Origin: Lachnospiraceae bacterium
GTDB lineage: Bacteria > Bacillota > Clostridia > Lachnospirales > Lachnospiraceae
NCBI GenBank assembly: GCA_021200995.1
Contig: JAJQFS010000044.1
Coordinates: 1 to 36,419, forward strand
Reading direction: 5' to 3'
Length of the DNA stretch: 36,419 bases
The notes beneath the pieces were generated by a model. That model worked only from the letters and a program-made list of their open reading frames with translations, had not been told where the DNA came from and did not search any database. The position numbers and the translations under genes are program-made. Below, in pieces: positions 1 to 8,682 of the stretch. Every line of letters starts with the position of its first letter. Positions within the stretch are counted from its first letter, which is position 1.

Positions 1-43
1 TACTATAGATGGTGGGTGATGGATAGCTAAAATGTTGATTTAA

Positions 44-2002
<1,959 letters not shown>

Positions 2003-2081
2003 TCGTTTATCAGATATCGGTCAGCATGATTCATGATCGATGAGGCTGAAATATGATTATCAGCATTTGAATATGTCTGTA

Positions 2082-2119
2082 AAAAAGGCTGCCGGTCGAC
2101 TGTGATCGGCAGCCTTTTT
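2082..2119. terminator. Bidirectional intrinsic terminator between bglP and the MATE gene
   Basis: Perfect 13-bp inverted repeat AAAAAGGCTGCCG / CGGCAGCCTTTTT with a 12-nt loop. It gives a U-run in the RNA of either strand, so it can end both bglP (stop 80 bases away) and the converging MATE gene (stop 40 bases away). Confidence 0.85.
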
Positions 2120-2158
2120 ATGTAAGAGAAAATGTGGAAAATTGTCCGCTGTAAATAA

Positions 2159-3556
2159 TCAGGTATGCTGGACAACCGCGATTTTATCCGTCGTTCGCTG
2201 CATTCCATCCTCCAGCCTTTGCCTCAAAATCCCCTCCATGGTCTTCCTGACATGGAAATACGCGGGGATCAGGAAAAGGTCCGCAAATACCCAGGCCACC
2301 GGGTTGCCAAGGCACGAGCCCGTAAAGCCCAGCACCGGCACCAGCGCGAAGGCAGTAATGGCTCTGGCCGCCATCTCAAAGACGCCCGCCAGAATGGCAA
2401 AGCGCGGGAAGCCCATTCCCTGAATGGTGAAGCGGATGATGTTGACCAATGCCAGCGGAAAATAAAAGGCGGTGTTGAGCCTCAGATATAGAGCCGCCTG
2501 GTTTAAGATCGCCGCCTCCGCGCCGTCCACAAAAAGTCCCGCCAGGTTGCGGCCGAAAAAGAATGTGAAAGTGAAGGCAAAGATGGAATAGAACGCGCCC
2601 AAAAGGACGCAGGCGCGCATGCCTTCCCCGACACGGTCCAGCTTTCCGGCGCCGATATTCTGTCCGCTGTAGGTGGCCATGGTGGCGCCCATCGCGTCAA
2701 AGGGACAGCATAGGAACATACTGACCTTGCTCCCCGCGGTGATGGAGGCGACCGCGTCAGAGCCGAGCGAGTTGGTCGCGGACTGTAAAATCACGCTGCC
2801 GATGGCGGTGATGGAATACTGCAGGCCCATGGGAATACCCATCCCACACAGAATGCCCACCTGGTGGAGGTCGGGCCGCCATTCCTCTCTGGAAATCCGC
2901 ATCAGCTCAAACTTTTTCAACATGTAAATCAGACAGGCAATACCGGAGATGGCCTGCGAGATAATCGTGGCCCAGGCGGCGCCCGCTACGCCCATATTCA
3001 GGGTCAGGATACAGAAAATATCCAGTCCTATATTAAAAAAGGAAGAAATCAAAAGGAAAATAACCGGCGTTTTACTGTCGCCCAGGGCGCGCATGATGCC
3101 GGAGAGGATATTATACAGGCAGGTCGCCGGGATGCCGAGGAAGATGATCCAAATGTAGGTGTTGGCTTCTTCCAGGATATTGTCCGGTGTCTGCATCAGG
3201 GTGAGGATATTGCGGCTGAGCAGGCAGGTCACAGCTGCCATGACAACGGAAATCCCCGCAATCAGCCATGCGCTGTTGGCGATATATTTGCGGACAGCCT
3301 TTTCATTGCCGGCGCCGAACTGCTGCGCGATGGGAATGGAGAAGCCGCTGCACAGACCCATGCAGAAGCCGATGATCAGAAAATTCACCGATCCTGTGGA
3401 GCCGACCGCCGCTAAGGAGTTCACGCCCAGGAAGCGGTCGACGATCATCGTGTCCGCCATGCTGTAGAACTGCTGAAATAAATACCCGCATAAAAGTGGG
3501 AGGGAGAATCCCAGAATCAATTTGGTGGGAGAGCCATTTGTGAGGTCTTTTGTCAT
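2159..3556 (-). CDS. MATE family multidrug/cation efflux transporter
   Basis: Integral membrane exporter of the MATE family, expected to expel cationic drugs or metabolites by Na+ or H+ antiport. The product has about 465 residues, with roughly twelve hydrophobic segments in two similar halves, the usual family size. The N-terminus MTKDLTNGSPTKLIL and the segment MADTMIVDRFLG are typical of the Firmicutes MATE group that is often annotated DinF/NorM-like. I place the start at ATG 3556 rather than the ATG at 3565, because AAAGGA sits about 10 bases upstream of the former and abuts the latter. It has its own promoter and a strongly structured leader (separate entries), and converges on bglP at a shared terminator. 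Substrate cannot be told from sequence. Confidence 0.92.
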   Translation of the reverse strand: MTKDLTNGSPTKLILGFSLPLLCGYLFQQFYSMADTMIVDRFLGVNSLAAVGSTGSVNFLIIGFCMGLCSGFSIPIAQQFGAGNEKAVRKYIANSAWLIAGISVVMAAVTCLLSRNILTLMQTPDNILEEANTYIWIIFLGIPATCLYNILSGIMRALGDSKTPVIFLLISSFFNIGLDIFCILTLNMGVAGAAWATIISQAISGIACLIYMLKKFELMRISREEWRPDLHQVGILCGMGIPMGLQYSITAIGSVILQSATNSLGSDAVASITAGSKVSMFLCCPFDAMGATMATYSGQNIGAGKLDRVGEGMRACVLLGAFYSIFAFTFTFFFGRNLAGLFVDGAEAAILNQAALYLRLNTAFYFPLALVNIIRFTIQGMGFPRFAILAGVFEMAARAITAFALVPVLGFTGSCLGNPVAWVFADLFLIPAYFHVRKTMEGILRQRLEDGMQRTTDKIAVVQHT

Positions 3557-3574
3557 AGTAATCATGTCCTTTCC

Positions 3575-3656
3575 CGGTTTTTTATAAAAACAAAACCGCT
3601 CATTTACTGCTGTGAGGATCCAATACCCGGATGCGTACCGGGGATTGAATTCTCAC
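3575..3656 (-). promoter_or_regulatory. Structured 5' leader of the MATE gene
   Basis: A 19-bp imperfect hairpin (three mismatches) lies at 3612-3656, with a 7-base loop at 3631-3637 and arms beginning GTGAG and ending CTCAC. It starts almost at the predicted transcription start (about 3653). A second hairpin, CGGTTTT paired with AAAACCG, lies at 3575-3598, directly before the ribosome binding site; its T-rich 5' arm follows the first structure like a terminator tail. A CCGGG next to the Shine-Dalgarno could pair with the CCCCGG of the first hairpin, so mutually exclusive folds are possible. No known riboswitch class was recognised. Confidence 0.5.
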
Positions 3657-3659
3657 GTG

Positions 3660-3688
3660 ATAATAAATGAGCGGTCTGATGATTGCAA
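3660..3688 (-). promoter_or_regulatory. Sigma-A-type promoter for the MATE gene, overlapping an inverted repeat
   Basis: Reading the minus strand: -35 TTGCAA (3688-3683), 17-base spacer, -10 TATTAT (3665-3660). A 12-bp perfect inverted repeat, ACCGCTCATTTA (3595-3606) with TAAATGAGCGGT (3664-3675), has its distal arm across the spacer and -10. It could therefore act as an operator as well as an RNA element. Confidence 0.65.
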
Positions 3689-3829
3689 TTCGCAGATTCT
3701 CCAAAAAGAAAAATGAAATCGCGGATGGAATTGTTTATGCTTGCGGGCAGGTTTTCAGGCAGCCGGAAGCAGCTTCGCATCATATCAATAAGGATAAATG
3801 GAAGAGTTGTGACAGGCACTGCGGATGAC

Positions 3830-4768
3830 TTATTCCGCGGTAATCACGGTGCCGCCCTTGCCGCGGATGGCTTCGTGAACCAGGGACATGGAGGTGATGA
3901 GCACCCTGCCTTCCGGTACAGCCTCCAGGTAGGTTAAAGCGGCCTGAATCTTCGGCGCCATGGTGCCCTTGCCGAACTCGCCTTCCTCCAGATAGCCCTT
4001 CGCTTGTGTGGCGGTAAGGTGAGGCAGCGCCTCCTGCGTGTCCTTCCCGAAGTCGAGATAGACCTGGTCTACGCCGGTTAAAATAACAAGCATATCGGAG
4101 TGAAGCTTCGCGGCGAGCCTACCGGCGATGGCGTCCTTTTCGATGACGGCGCTGGCCCCTTTTAACTGGCCGTGATGCTCGATGACAGGGATTCCGCCGC
4201 CGCCGCAGGCAATGACGATCTGATCCGCGTTCACCAGCGTCCTGATGGCCTCGATCTCCACGATATCCATGGGAACCGGCGCGGCGACAACTCTGCGGTA
4301 CTGTTTCTGTCTGTCCTGCGCCACATAGTTGCCTTTGGCAACCTCGGCGTCAGCCTCTTCCTGAGTCAGGACGCGCCCGATCATTTTATCCGGCTCATAG
4401 AAGGCTTCGTCGTACGGATCCACCGTTACCTGGGTCAGGATGGTGCTGACCGGTATGGAAATGCTGCGGGAGAGGAGTTCGCTCCTCAATGCGTTCTGGA
4501 TGTCGTAGCCTACGTAGCCCTGGCTCATGGCGCTGCACACGCACATGGGCGCCGGTGTGTAGCTGGGATCCTCCTTACTTAAATTCGTCATTGCTTTATG
4601 AATCATGCTGATCTGGGGGCCGTTGGAATGCGTGATGGTCAGCTGGTACCCGGCCTCCACCAGGTCCGCCAGCGCCTTCGCGCTCACCTTCACATGCCCC
4701 AGCTGCTCGTTGGTGGAGTAACCGAGGGCGTCATGCCCTAAAGATACTACAATTTTGGCTTTGCTCAT
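3830..4768 (-). CDS. arcC: Carbamate kinase
   Basis: Amino-acid kinase family enzyme that converts carbamoyl phosphate plus ADP to ATP, CO2 and ammonia. It has 312 residues, the usual family length. Visible motifs are the nucleotide/phosphate loop THSNGPQ (46-52), ACGGGGIPV and the following EKDAIAGRLA. The start is ATG 4768, with GGAGGAT 7-8 bases upstream; an in-frame upstream extension exists but has no ribosome binding site. An oddity is the first glycine loop, SLGHDALG, where most carbamate kinases have GGNALG or GHNALG, so the Asn is Asp here. No arginine deiminase, ornithine carbamoyltransferase or purine-catabolism gene is adjacent, so the source of carbamoyl phosphate is unknown. Confidence 0.88.
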   Translation of the reverse strand: MSKAKIVVSLGHDALGYSTNEQLGHVKVSAKALADLVEAGYQLTITHSNGPQISMIHKAMTNLSKEDPSYTPAPMCVCSAMSQGYVGYDIQNALRSELLSRSISIPVSTILTQVTVDPYDEAFYEPDKMIGRVLTQEEADAEVAKGNYVAQDRQKQYRRVVAAPVPMDIVEIEAIRTLVNADQIVIACGGGGIPVIEHHGQLKGASAVIEKDAIAGRLAAKLHSDMLVILTGVDQVYLDFGKDTQEALPHLTATQAKGYLEEGEFGKGTMAPKIQAALTYLEAVPEGRVLITSMSLVHEAIRGKGGTVITAE

Positions 4769-4803
4769 GGGATAATCCTCCGTTGAAATCAAAAGATAGG
4801 GAT

Positions 4804-4832
4804 ATTGTAGCAGATTTTTCTGTATTTGTCAT
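4804..4832 (-). promoter_or_regulatory. Predicted sigma-A promoter of arcC
   Basis: On the minus strand: ATGACA (4832-4827), exactly 17 bases, TACAAT (4809-4804). It lies 35 bases upstream of the arcC start, in the short gap after hicB, so arcC need not depend on read-through from hicAB. Confidence 0.55.
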
Positions 4833-4838
4833 TGCCTT

Positions 4839-5237
4839 TTATCCGAGATTGAGTCGTGCTTTGAGAGCGTCCTGCAGGACCTGTGAAAAGTTGACTCCGG
4901 CTTCGGAAGCTGCTTCATTGAGCCACTCAGGAATGGTGAGTGTCTTTTTGACAGCTTTATTATTGTACATTTTCCGGTAGGCGAGGGTATCGCAGGCGAT
5001 GAAATTCACAAATTCCCCATCTGCCAGAGGGATATTGGCTGCAGTGGATGGGGAGGGAATGGCACGACCATCCTCTTCATACCCATATAACACCAGCGCA
5101 AGTGCATCCTCAGCCATCATCAGGCTGTCAGGTAGATTATCTCCGCAGGTATAGCATCCCTCGAGATCGGGAAATGTGATAGAGTATCCTCCTTCTTTTT
5201 CCGGTGTAAAAATCGCCGGGTAAGCGTATCGGGACAT
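4839..5237 (-). CDS. hicB: HicB-type antitoxin
   Basis: Antitoxin of a type II HicAB module; it binds and neutralises the HicA ribonuclease and represses the operon. It has 132 residues. The N-terminal half (about 1-60) is the degenerate RNase H-like HicB fold, with YPAIFTPEKEGGYSITFPDLEGC followed by a helix rich in Ala/Leu. The C-terminus (about 95-132, KKTLTIPEWLNEAASEAGVN) is a ribbon-helix-helix DNA-binding domain. The gene lies 85 bases downstream of hicA on the same strand and has its own AGAGG ribosome binding site. The toxin-first order is standard for this family. Confidence 0.9.
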   Translation of the reverse strand: MSRYAYPAIFTPEKEGGYSITFPDLEGCYTCGDNLPDSLMMAEDALALVLYGYEEDGRAIPSPSTAANIPLADGEFVNFIACDTLAYRKMYNNKAVKKTLTIPEWLNEAASEAGVNFSQVLQDALKARLNLG

Positions 5238-5275
5238 AGTGAGTGCCTCTCTTTCTATATTTTGACCTGAATTCT

Positions 5276-5300
5276 ATACTGTTTATGATACATACTGTTT
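5276..5300. repeat. Two 9-bp direct repeats between hicA and hicB
   Basis: ATACTGTTT occurs at 5276-5284 and 5292-5300, 16 bases apart, in the gap between toxin and antitoxin genes. It may be a binding site for separate control of hicB, but no function can be shown. Confidence 0.35.
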
Positions 5301-5322
5301 AATGGAAAAGGGGAAGAGCCTC

Positions 5323-5514
5323 TTATAAGCAGGCGTCAATTCCCGCGTCCTTTAAAATACTTTTTGCGGTTCCTGATTTCACTTCTTTCCTGTGCCGTGG
5401 AACAGCAAATTGCTTTCGGGTGATAGGGCTGAACCAGATATCATGATTGCTTCCATTGCGATATAGATAACAGCCATTTTTCCTGAGAAGTTTTGTCAAT
5501 TCAGCGGTTTTCAT
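5323..5514 (-). CDS. hicA: HicA-type mRNA interferase toxin
   Basis: Small toxin (63 residues) of the HicAB module, a double-stranded-RNA-binding-like fold that cleaves mRNA. The catalytic His24 sits in the family motif, here GSNHDIWF, followed by FAVPRHRKEVKSGTAKSILKDAGI with the usual basic patch. The start is ATG 5514 with GGAG nine bases upstream. A longer in-frame reading from TTG 5559 is excluded because that codon is part of the -35 box. The gene forms an operon with hicB and looks intact, so the module is probably functional. Confidence 0.92.
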   Translation of the reverse strand: MKTAELTKLLRKNGCYLYRNGSNHDIWFSPITRKQFAVPRHRKEVKSGTAKSILKDAGIDACL

Positions 5515-5530
5515 ACTATGTGTCTCCAAT

Positions 5531-5559
5531 ATTTTAACACGTGTAAATACGTGCGTCAA
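5531..5559 (-). promoter_or_regulatory. hicAB promoter with palindromic operator in the spacer
   Basis: Minus strand: -35 TTGACG (5559-5554), 17-base spacer, -10 TAAAAT (5536-5531). The spacer contains CACGT N6 ACGTG and the palindrome ACACGTGT next to the -10, a natural site for the HicB ribbon-helix-helix domain to block the promoter. Confidence 0.75.
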
Positions 5560-5799
5560 TAGAGAATATACAAATTACGGTTATTGAAAATTCGGGTTTT
5601 GGTAATATTTTACAAAATCCACATCACTATCACAACTTAAATAAGTTTTGCTAGACTAAATTGACGATACATCGCCCATACTACAGATCTGAAAAATTCC
5701 ATATCATAAAAATTCTCTTCTATATTTTTATCGCGGGATATGGTATGATGCAGTAGATGAAAACGGAAACGGCGGAAAAACGCCAGAGAAGAGGTGCGT

Positions 5800-6363
5800 A
5801 TGAAAACAACGATTGTTTATGCTCATCCGTGGGAGGGCAGTTTTAACAGAGCGGTTCTGGATGAGGTTTGCGGTGCCGTGGGAGAGTATTACCTGATTGA
5901 TCTCTACGCGGACGGGTTTAACCCGGTGCTGTCGAGGGAAGAACTTAAGGTGTACGCCAAAGGCGAGGCGCTGGATCCGTTGGTAGTCCACTATAATCAG
6001 ATGCTGGATGACACAGACCGGATTGTGTTTATTTTCCCGATCTGGTGGTACGATATGCCGGCCATTATGAGAGGCTTTCTGGACAAGGTGATGCTGGAGG
6101 GTTCGGCTTATCATACGGATTCTGCGGGACTTCATCCAGTCCGGGAGATCCGTGAGACCTATCTGTTCACGACCTCGTCCACGCCGACGGACGTGCTGGT
6201 GGATACGTTTGGAGACCCTGTGCATAACGCGATGATCAGCGCGACGCTGCAGATTGTGGGATGTCAGAATATTGTCTGGGAGAATCTGGGCGCGATTGAT
6301 GGAAGTTCCCGAAAGGAACGGGAGGAATTTTTAAGGAAAATCGCGGAAATGCTTGAAAAATAA
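5800..6363 (+). CDS. NAD(P)H-dependent flavodoxin-fold oxidoreductase (NQO/KefF-like)
   Basis: Cytosolic flavoprotein of the flavodoxin_2 / NAD(P)H quinone oxidoreductase family, 187 residues, the usual size. The N-terminus KTTIVYAHPWEGSFNRAVLD carries the family pattern HP..SFN for FMN/phosphate binding. The segment RIVFIFPIWWYDMPAIMRGF is the flavin-side loop. It probably reduces quinones, azo or nitro compounds, or acts as a KefF/MdaB-like partner; the substrate is unknown. I chose ATG 5800 (after AGAGG) over the in-frame GTG two codons earlier. It ends 29 bases before xylB, on the same strand, so the two may be co-transcribed. Confidence 0.85.
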   Translation: MKTTIVYAHPWEGSFNRAVLDEVCGAVGEYYLIDLYADGFNPVLSREELKVYAKGEALDPLVVHYNQMLDDTDRIVFIFPIWWYDMPAIMRGFLDKVMLEGSAYHTDSAGLHPVREIRETYLFTTSSTPTDVLVDTFGDPVHNAMISATLQIVGCQNIVWENLGAIDGSSRKEREEFLRKIAEMLEK

Positions 6364-6392
6364 GCTTTGAGCGCGGCGGAATGGAGGAGCAT

Positions 6393-7868
6393 ATGAACTT
6401 TATAGGAATTGATTTGGGAACCAGCGCGGCGAAGCTTTTGCTGATGTCCGAAGGCGGAGAGATTTTAAATATTGTCTCCAGGGAGTATCCGATCTTTTTC
6501 CCGAAACCGGGCTGGTCTGAGCAGCGGCCCGAGGACTGGTATGAGCAGAGCATCCTGGGGCTGGATGAACTTTTACAGGGGCAGGATCGGTCACAGGTAG
6601 CCGGGATCAGCTTCGGCGGTCAGATGCACGGGCTTGTGATTCTGGATGAGAACGACAAGGTGATCCGTCCGGCGATTCTGTGGAATGACGGCCGTACCGG
6701 CGCGGAGTGCGAGTACTTAAATCAGGTCATCGGCAAGGATAAACTGAGCGAATATACGGCTAATATCGCTTTCGCCGGTTTCACAGCGCCGAAGCTTTTA
6801 TGGCTTGCCAAAAATGAGCCGGAGAATTTTAAAAGGATCAGAAAGATCATGCTCCCCAAGGACTACCTGGCCTACAGGCTGACCGGTGTTCACAGCACCG
6901 ACTATTCTGACGCCTCCGGCATGCTCCTCTTAGATGTAAAAAATAAAAAATGGTCGCAGGAAATGTGCGAAATCTGCGGCATTTCCGCGGATATGCTGCC
7001 CACGCTTTATGAAAGCTATGAAAAGATCGGCTGTCTGAAACCGGCAATCGCGGATTGTCTGGGCCTTGGCCATGACGTCGCGGTGGCGGCGGGCGCCGGA
7101 GACAACGCGGCTGCTGCTGTGGGTACCGGCACGGTGGGAGATGGGCAATGCAATCTTTCCCTCGGCACCAGCGGAACGCTCTTTATCTCCTCTGAGAATT
7201 TCCTTGTGGATTCAAAAAACGCTCTGCACGCATTCGCGCATGCGGACGGACACTTTCATCTGATGGGCTGCATGCTCAGTGCTGCTTCCTGCAATAAATG
7301 GTGGATGGAGGATATTTTATCCACGAAGGACTTTAACGGGGAGCAGGCAGGGATTGAGAAGCTGGGAGAGAATACAGTCTTTTTCCTTCCTTATTTAATG
7401 GGAGAGCGCTCCCCGCACAACGATCCGAGCGCCAGGGGCGCGTTTGTGGGCATGAGCATGGATACCACCAGAGCCGACATGACCCAGGCAGTCTTAGAGG
7501 GCGTAGCCTTTGCCCTGCGGGATTCCTTTGAGGTGGCAAAAAGCCAGGGCATTCCTGTGACATCTACGAAGATCTGCGGCGGCGGCGCGAAGAGCCCCCT
7601 ATGGAAAAAAATGATCGCCAATATCTTCAATATCCCTGTGCAGGTGCCTTCCGTCGAGGAAGGACCGTCCATGGGCGGCGCGATGCTGGCCGCGGTGGCC
7701 TGCGGCGTTTATGACAGTGTGGAGGACGCGGCGGTAAAGATTGTGAAGGTGGTTGACGAGGTACAGCCGGAGGCGGAGCTGGCGGCGAAGTATGAAGTGA
7801 AGTACAGACAGTTCGCGAAGCTGTATCCTGCGTTGAAAGAAAGTTATGCCGAGATTTATGGAGATTAA
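6393..7868 (+). CDS. xylB: Xylulokinase (FGGY carbohydrate kinase)
   Basis: ATP-dependent kinase that phosphorylates D-xylulose to xylulose 5-phosphate for the pentose phosphate pathway. It has 491 residues, normal for the family. Asp7 lies in the phosphate loop GIDLGTSAAK, the substrate loop GISFGGQMHG is at about 71-80, and the catalytic Asp237 lies in GAGDNAAAAVG. The C-terminal FGGY half contains ICGGGAKSPLW. The QMHG motif favours xylulokinase over glycerol or ribulose kinases. The start is ATG 6393, with GGAGG at the right spacing; an ATG four codons earlier overlaps that ribosome binding site. Xylose isomerase is not in the window. Confidence 0.92.
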   Translation: MNFIGIDLGTSAAKLLLMSEGGEILNIVSREYPIFFPKPGWSEQRPEDWYEQSILGLDELLQGQDRSQVAGISFGGQMHGLVILDENDKVIRPAILWNDGRTGAECEYLNQVIGKDKLSEYTANIAFAGFTAPKLLWLAKNEPENFKRIRKIMLPKDYLAYRLTGVHSTDYSDASGMLLLDVKNKKWSQEMCEICGISADMLPTLYESYEKIGCLKPAIADCLGLGHDVAVAAGAGDNAAAAVGTGTVGDGQCNLSLGTSGTLFISSENFLVDSKNALHAFAHADGHFHLMGCMLSAASCNKWWMEDILSTKDFNGEQAGIEKLGENTVFFLPYLMGERSPHNDPSARGAFVGMSMDTTRADMTQAVLEGVAFALRDSFEVAKSQGIPVTSTKICGGGAKSPLWKKMIANIFNIPVQVPSVEEGPSMGGAMLAAVACGVYDSVEDAAVKIVKVVDEVQPEAELAAKYEVKYRQFAKLYPALKESYAEIYGD

Positions 7869-8033
7869 AGAGCTTCGATTTTGAAAAAACTGTGATTTGT
7901 TATGCGTGTGCAGAACGGACTGGATTGTTTATACCAGACAAATGCCATAGAGCAAACATAAAAAGAGATTGCCTGGATGAAAACAGAAAACTGAAACGCT
8001 GAAATGATTAGAATAGATTAGAAAGGAAACACA

Positions 8034-8660
8034 ATGAAAATCTACAATGTAACAGACCCTGAATTCAAAAAATACGGTACAGTCATCACACATTTGGATT
8101 TTACGGAGTTGGTGGCGGCACTGGCCGATACGCCCGTGACGGAGGGCGTGGTCTATGAACCTTCCGTGGAGAGCCTGGAAGCGACACCCCTGACAAAACA
8201 GCTCTCAGAGATTTACTACGGCGAGATGCCCATCCAGATCGGTTATTGCAACGGCTATAATACGAAGCTGAATGCGCTGGAGTATCACAGGGACAGTGAG
8301 CTCAATGTATCCACAGAGGAGTTTGTGTTGCTTCTGGGCAGCCGTCAGGACATCACGGAGGACTTTATCTACGACACCGCGAAGGTGGAGGCGTTCCTTG
8401 TACCTGCCGGCGTGGCGGTGGAAGTTTACGCGACAACCCTGCACTATGCGCCCTGCAGGGCGGACGGCAAGCCTTTCAGGGTGGCCGTCGTGCTGCCGAA
8501 GGATACCAACCTGCCCCTTACCTGCGCGCACTTAAAATCCGGCAAAGTGACCGAGGATCGTCTTCTGGCAGCCCGCAATAAGTGGCTCATCGGCCATAAA
8601 GAGGGCGGCCTGGATCAGGACGCCTACATCGGCATGGTAGGAGAGAATCTGGAGATCTGA
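8034..8660 (+). CDS. DUF4867 family protein (cupin-like)
   Basis: Soluble 208-residue protein that I match to DUF4867 from memory of the family pattern, chiefly GEMPIQIGYCNGYNTKLNA and LEYHRDSELNVS. The layout (His-rich strand, then FLVPAGVAVEVYATTLHYAPC) suggests a cupin-type beta-barrel with metal-binding His/Glu residues; related proteins include sugar-acid processing enzymes. No enzyme activity is established to my knowledge. A strong AGAAAGGAAAC ribosome binding site precedes ATG 8034. It sits 22 bases before the DUF2264 gene, so the two are almost certainly one operon, and they share a sugar-metabolism setting with xylB. Confidence 0.75.
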   Translation: MKIYNVTDPEFKKYGTVITHLDFTELVAALADTPVTEGVVYEPSVESLEATPLTKQLSEIYYGEMPIQIGYCNGYNTKLNALEYHRDSELNVSTEEFVLLLGSRQDITEDFIYDTAKVEAFLVPAGVAVEVYATTLHYAPCRADGKPFRVAVVLPKDTNLPLTCAHLKSGKVTEDRLLAARNKWLIGHKEGGLDQDAYIGMVGENLEI

Positions 8661-8682
8661 CAGATAACGCGGAGGAATTGAC

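Noticed and set aside
2949-3467. Plus-strand frames inside the MATE gene
   Set aside because: Shadow frames opposite a clear membrane-protein gene, with no start signals.
3830-4768. Arginine deiminase operon
   Set aside because: Only the carbamate kinase is present; flanking genes are MATE and hicAB, and the gene has its own promoter.
5515-5559. Longer HicA starting at TTG 5559
   Set aside because: That codon is inside the -35 box of the hicAB promoter, so it would not be in the transcript.
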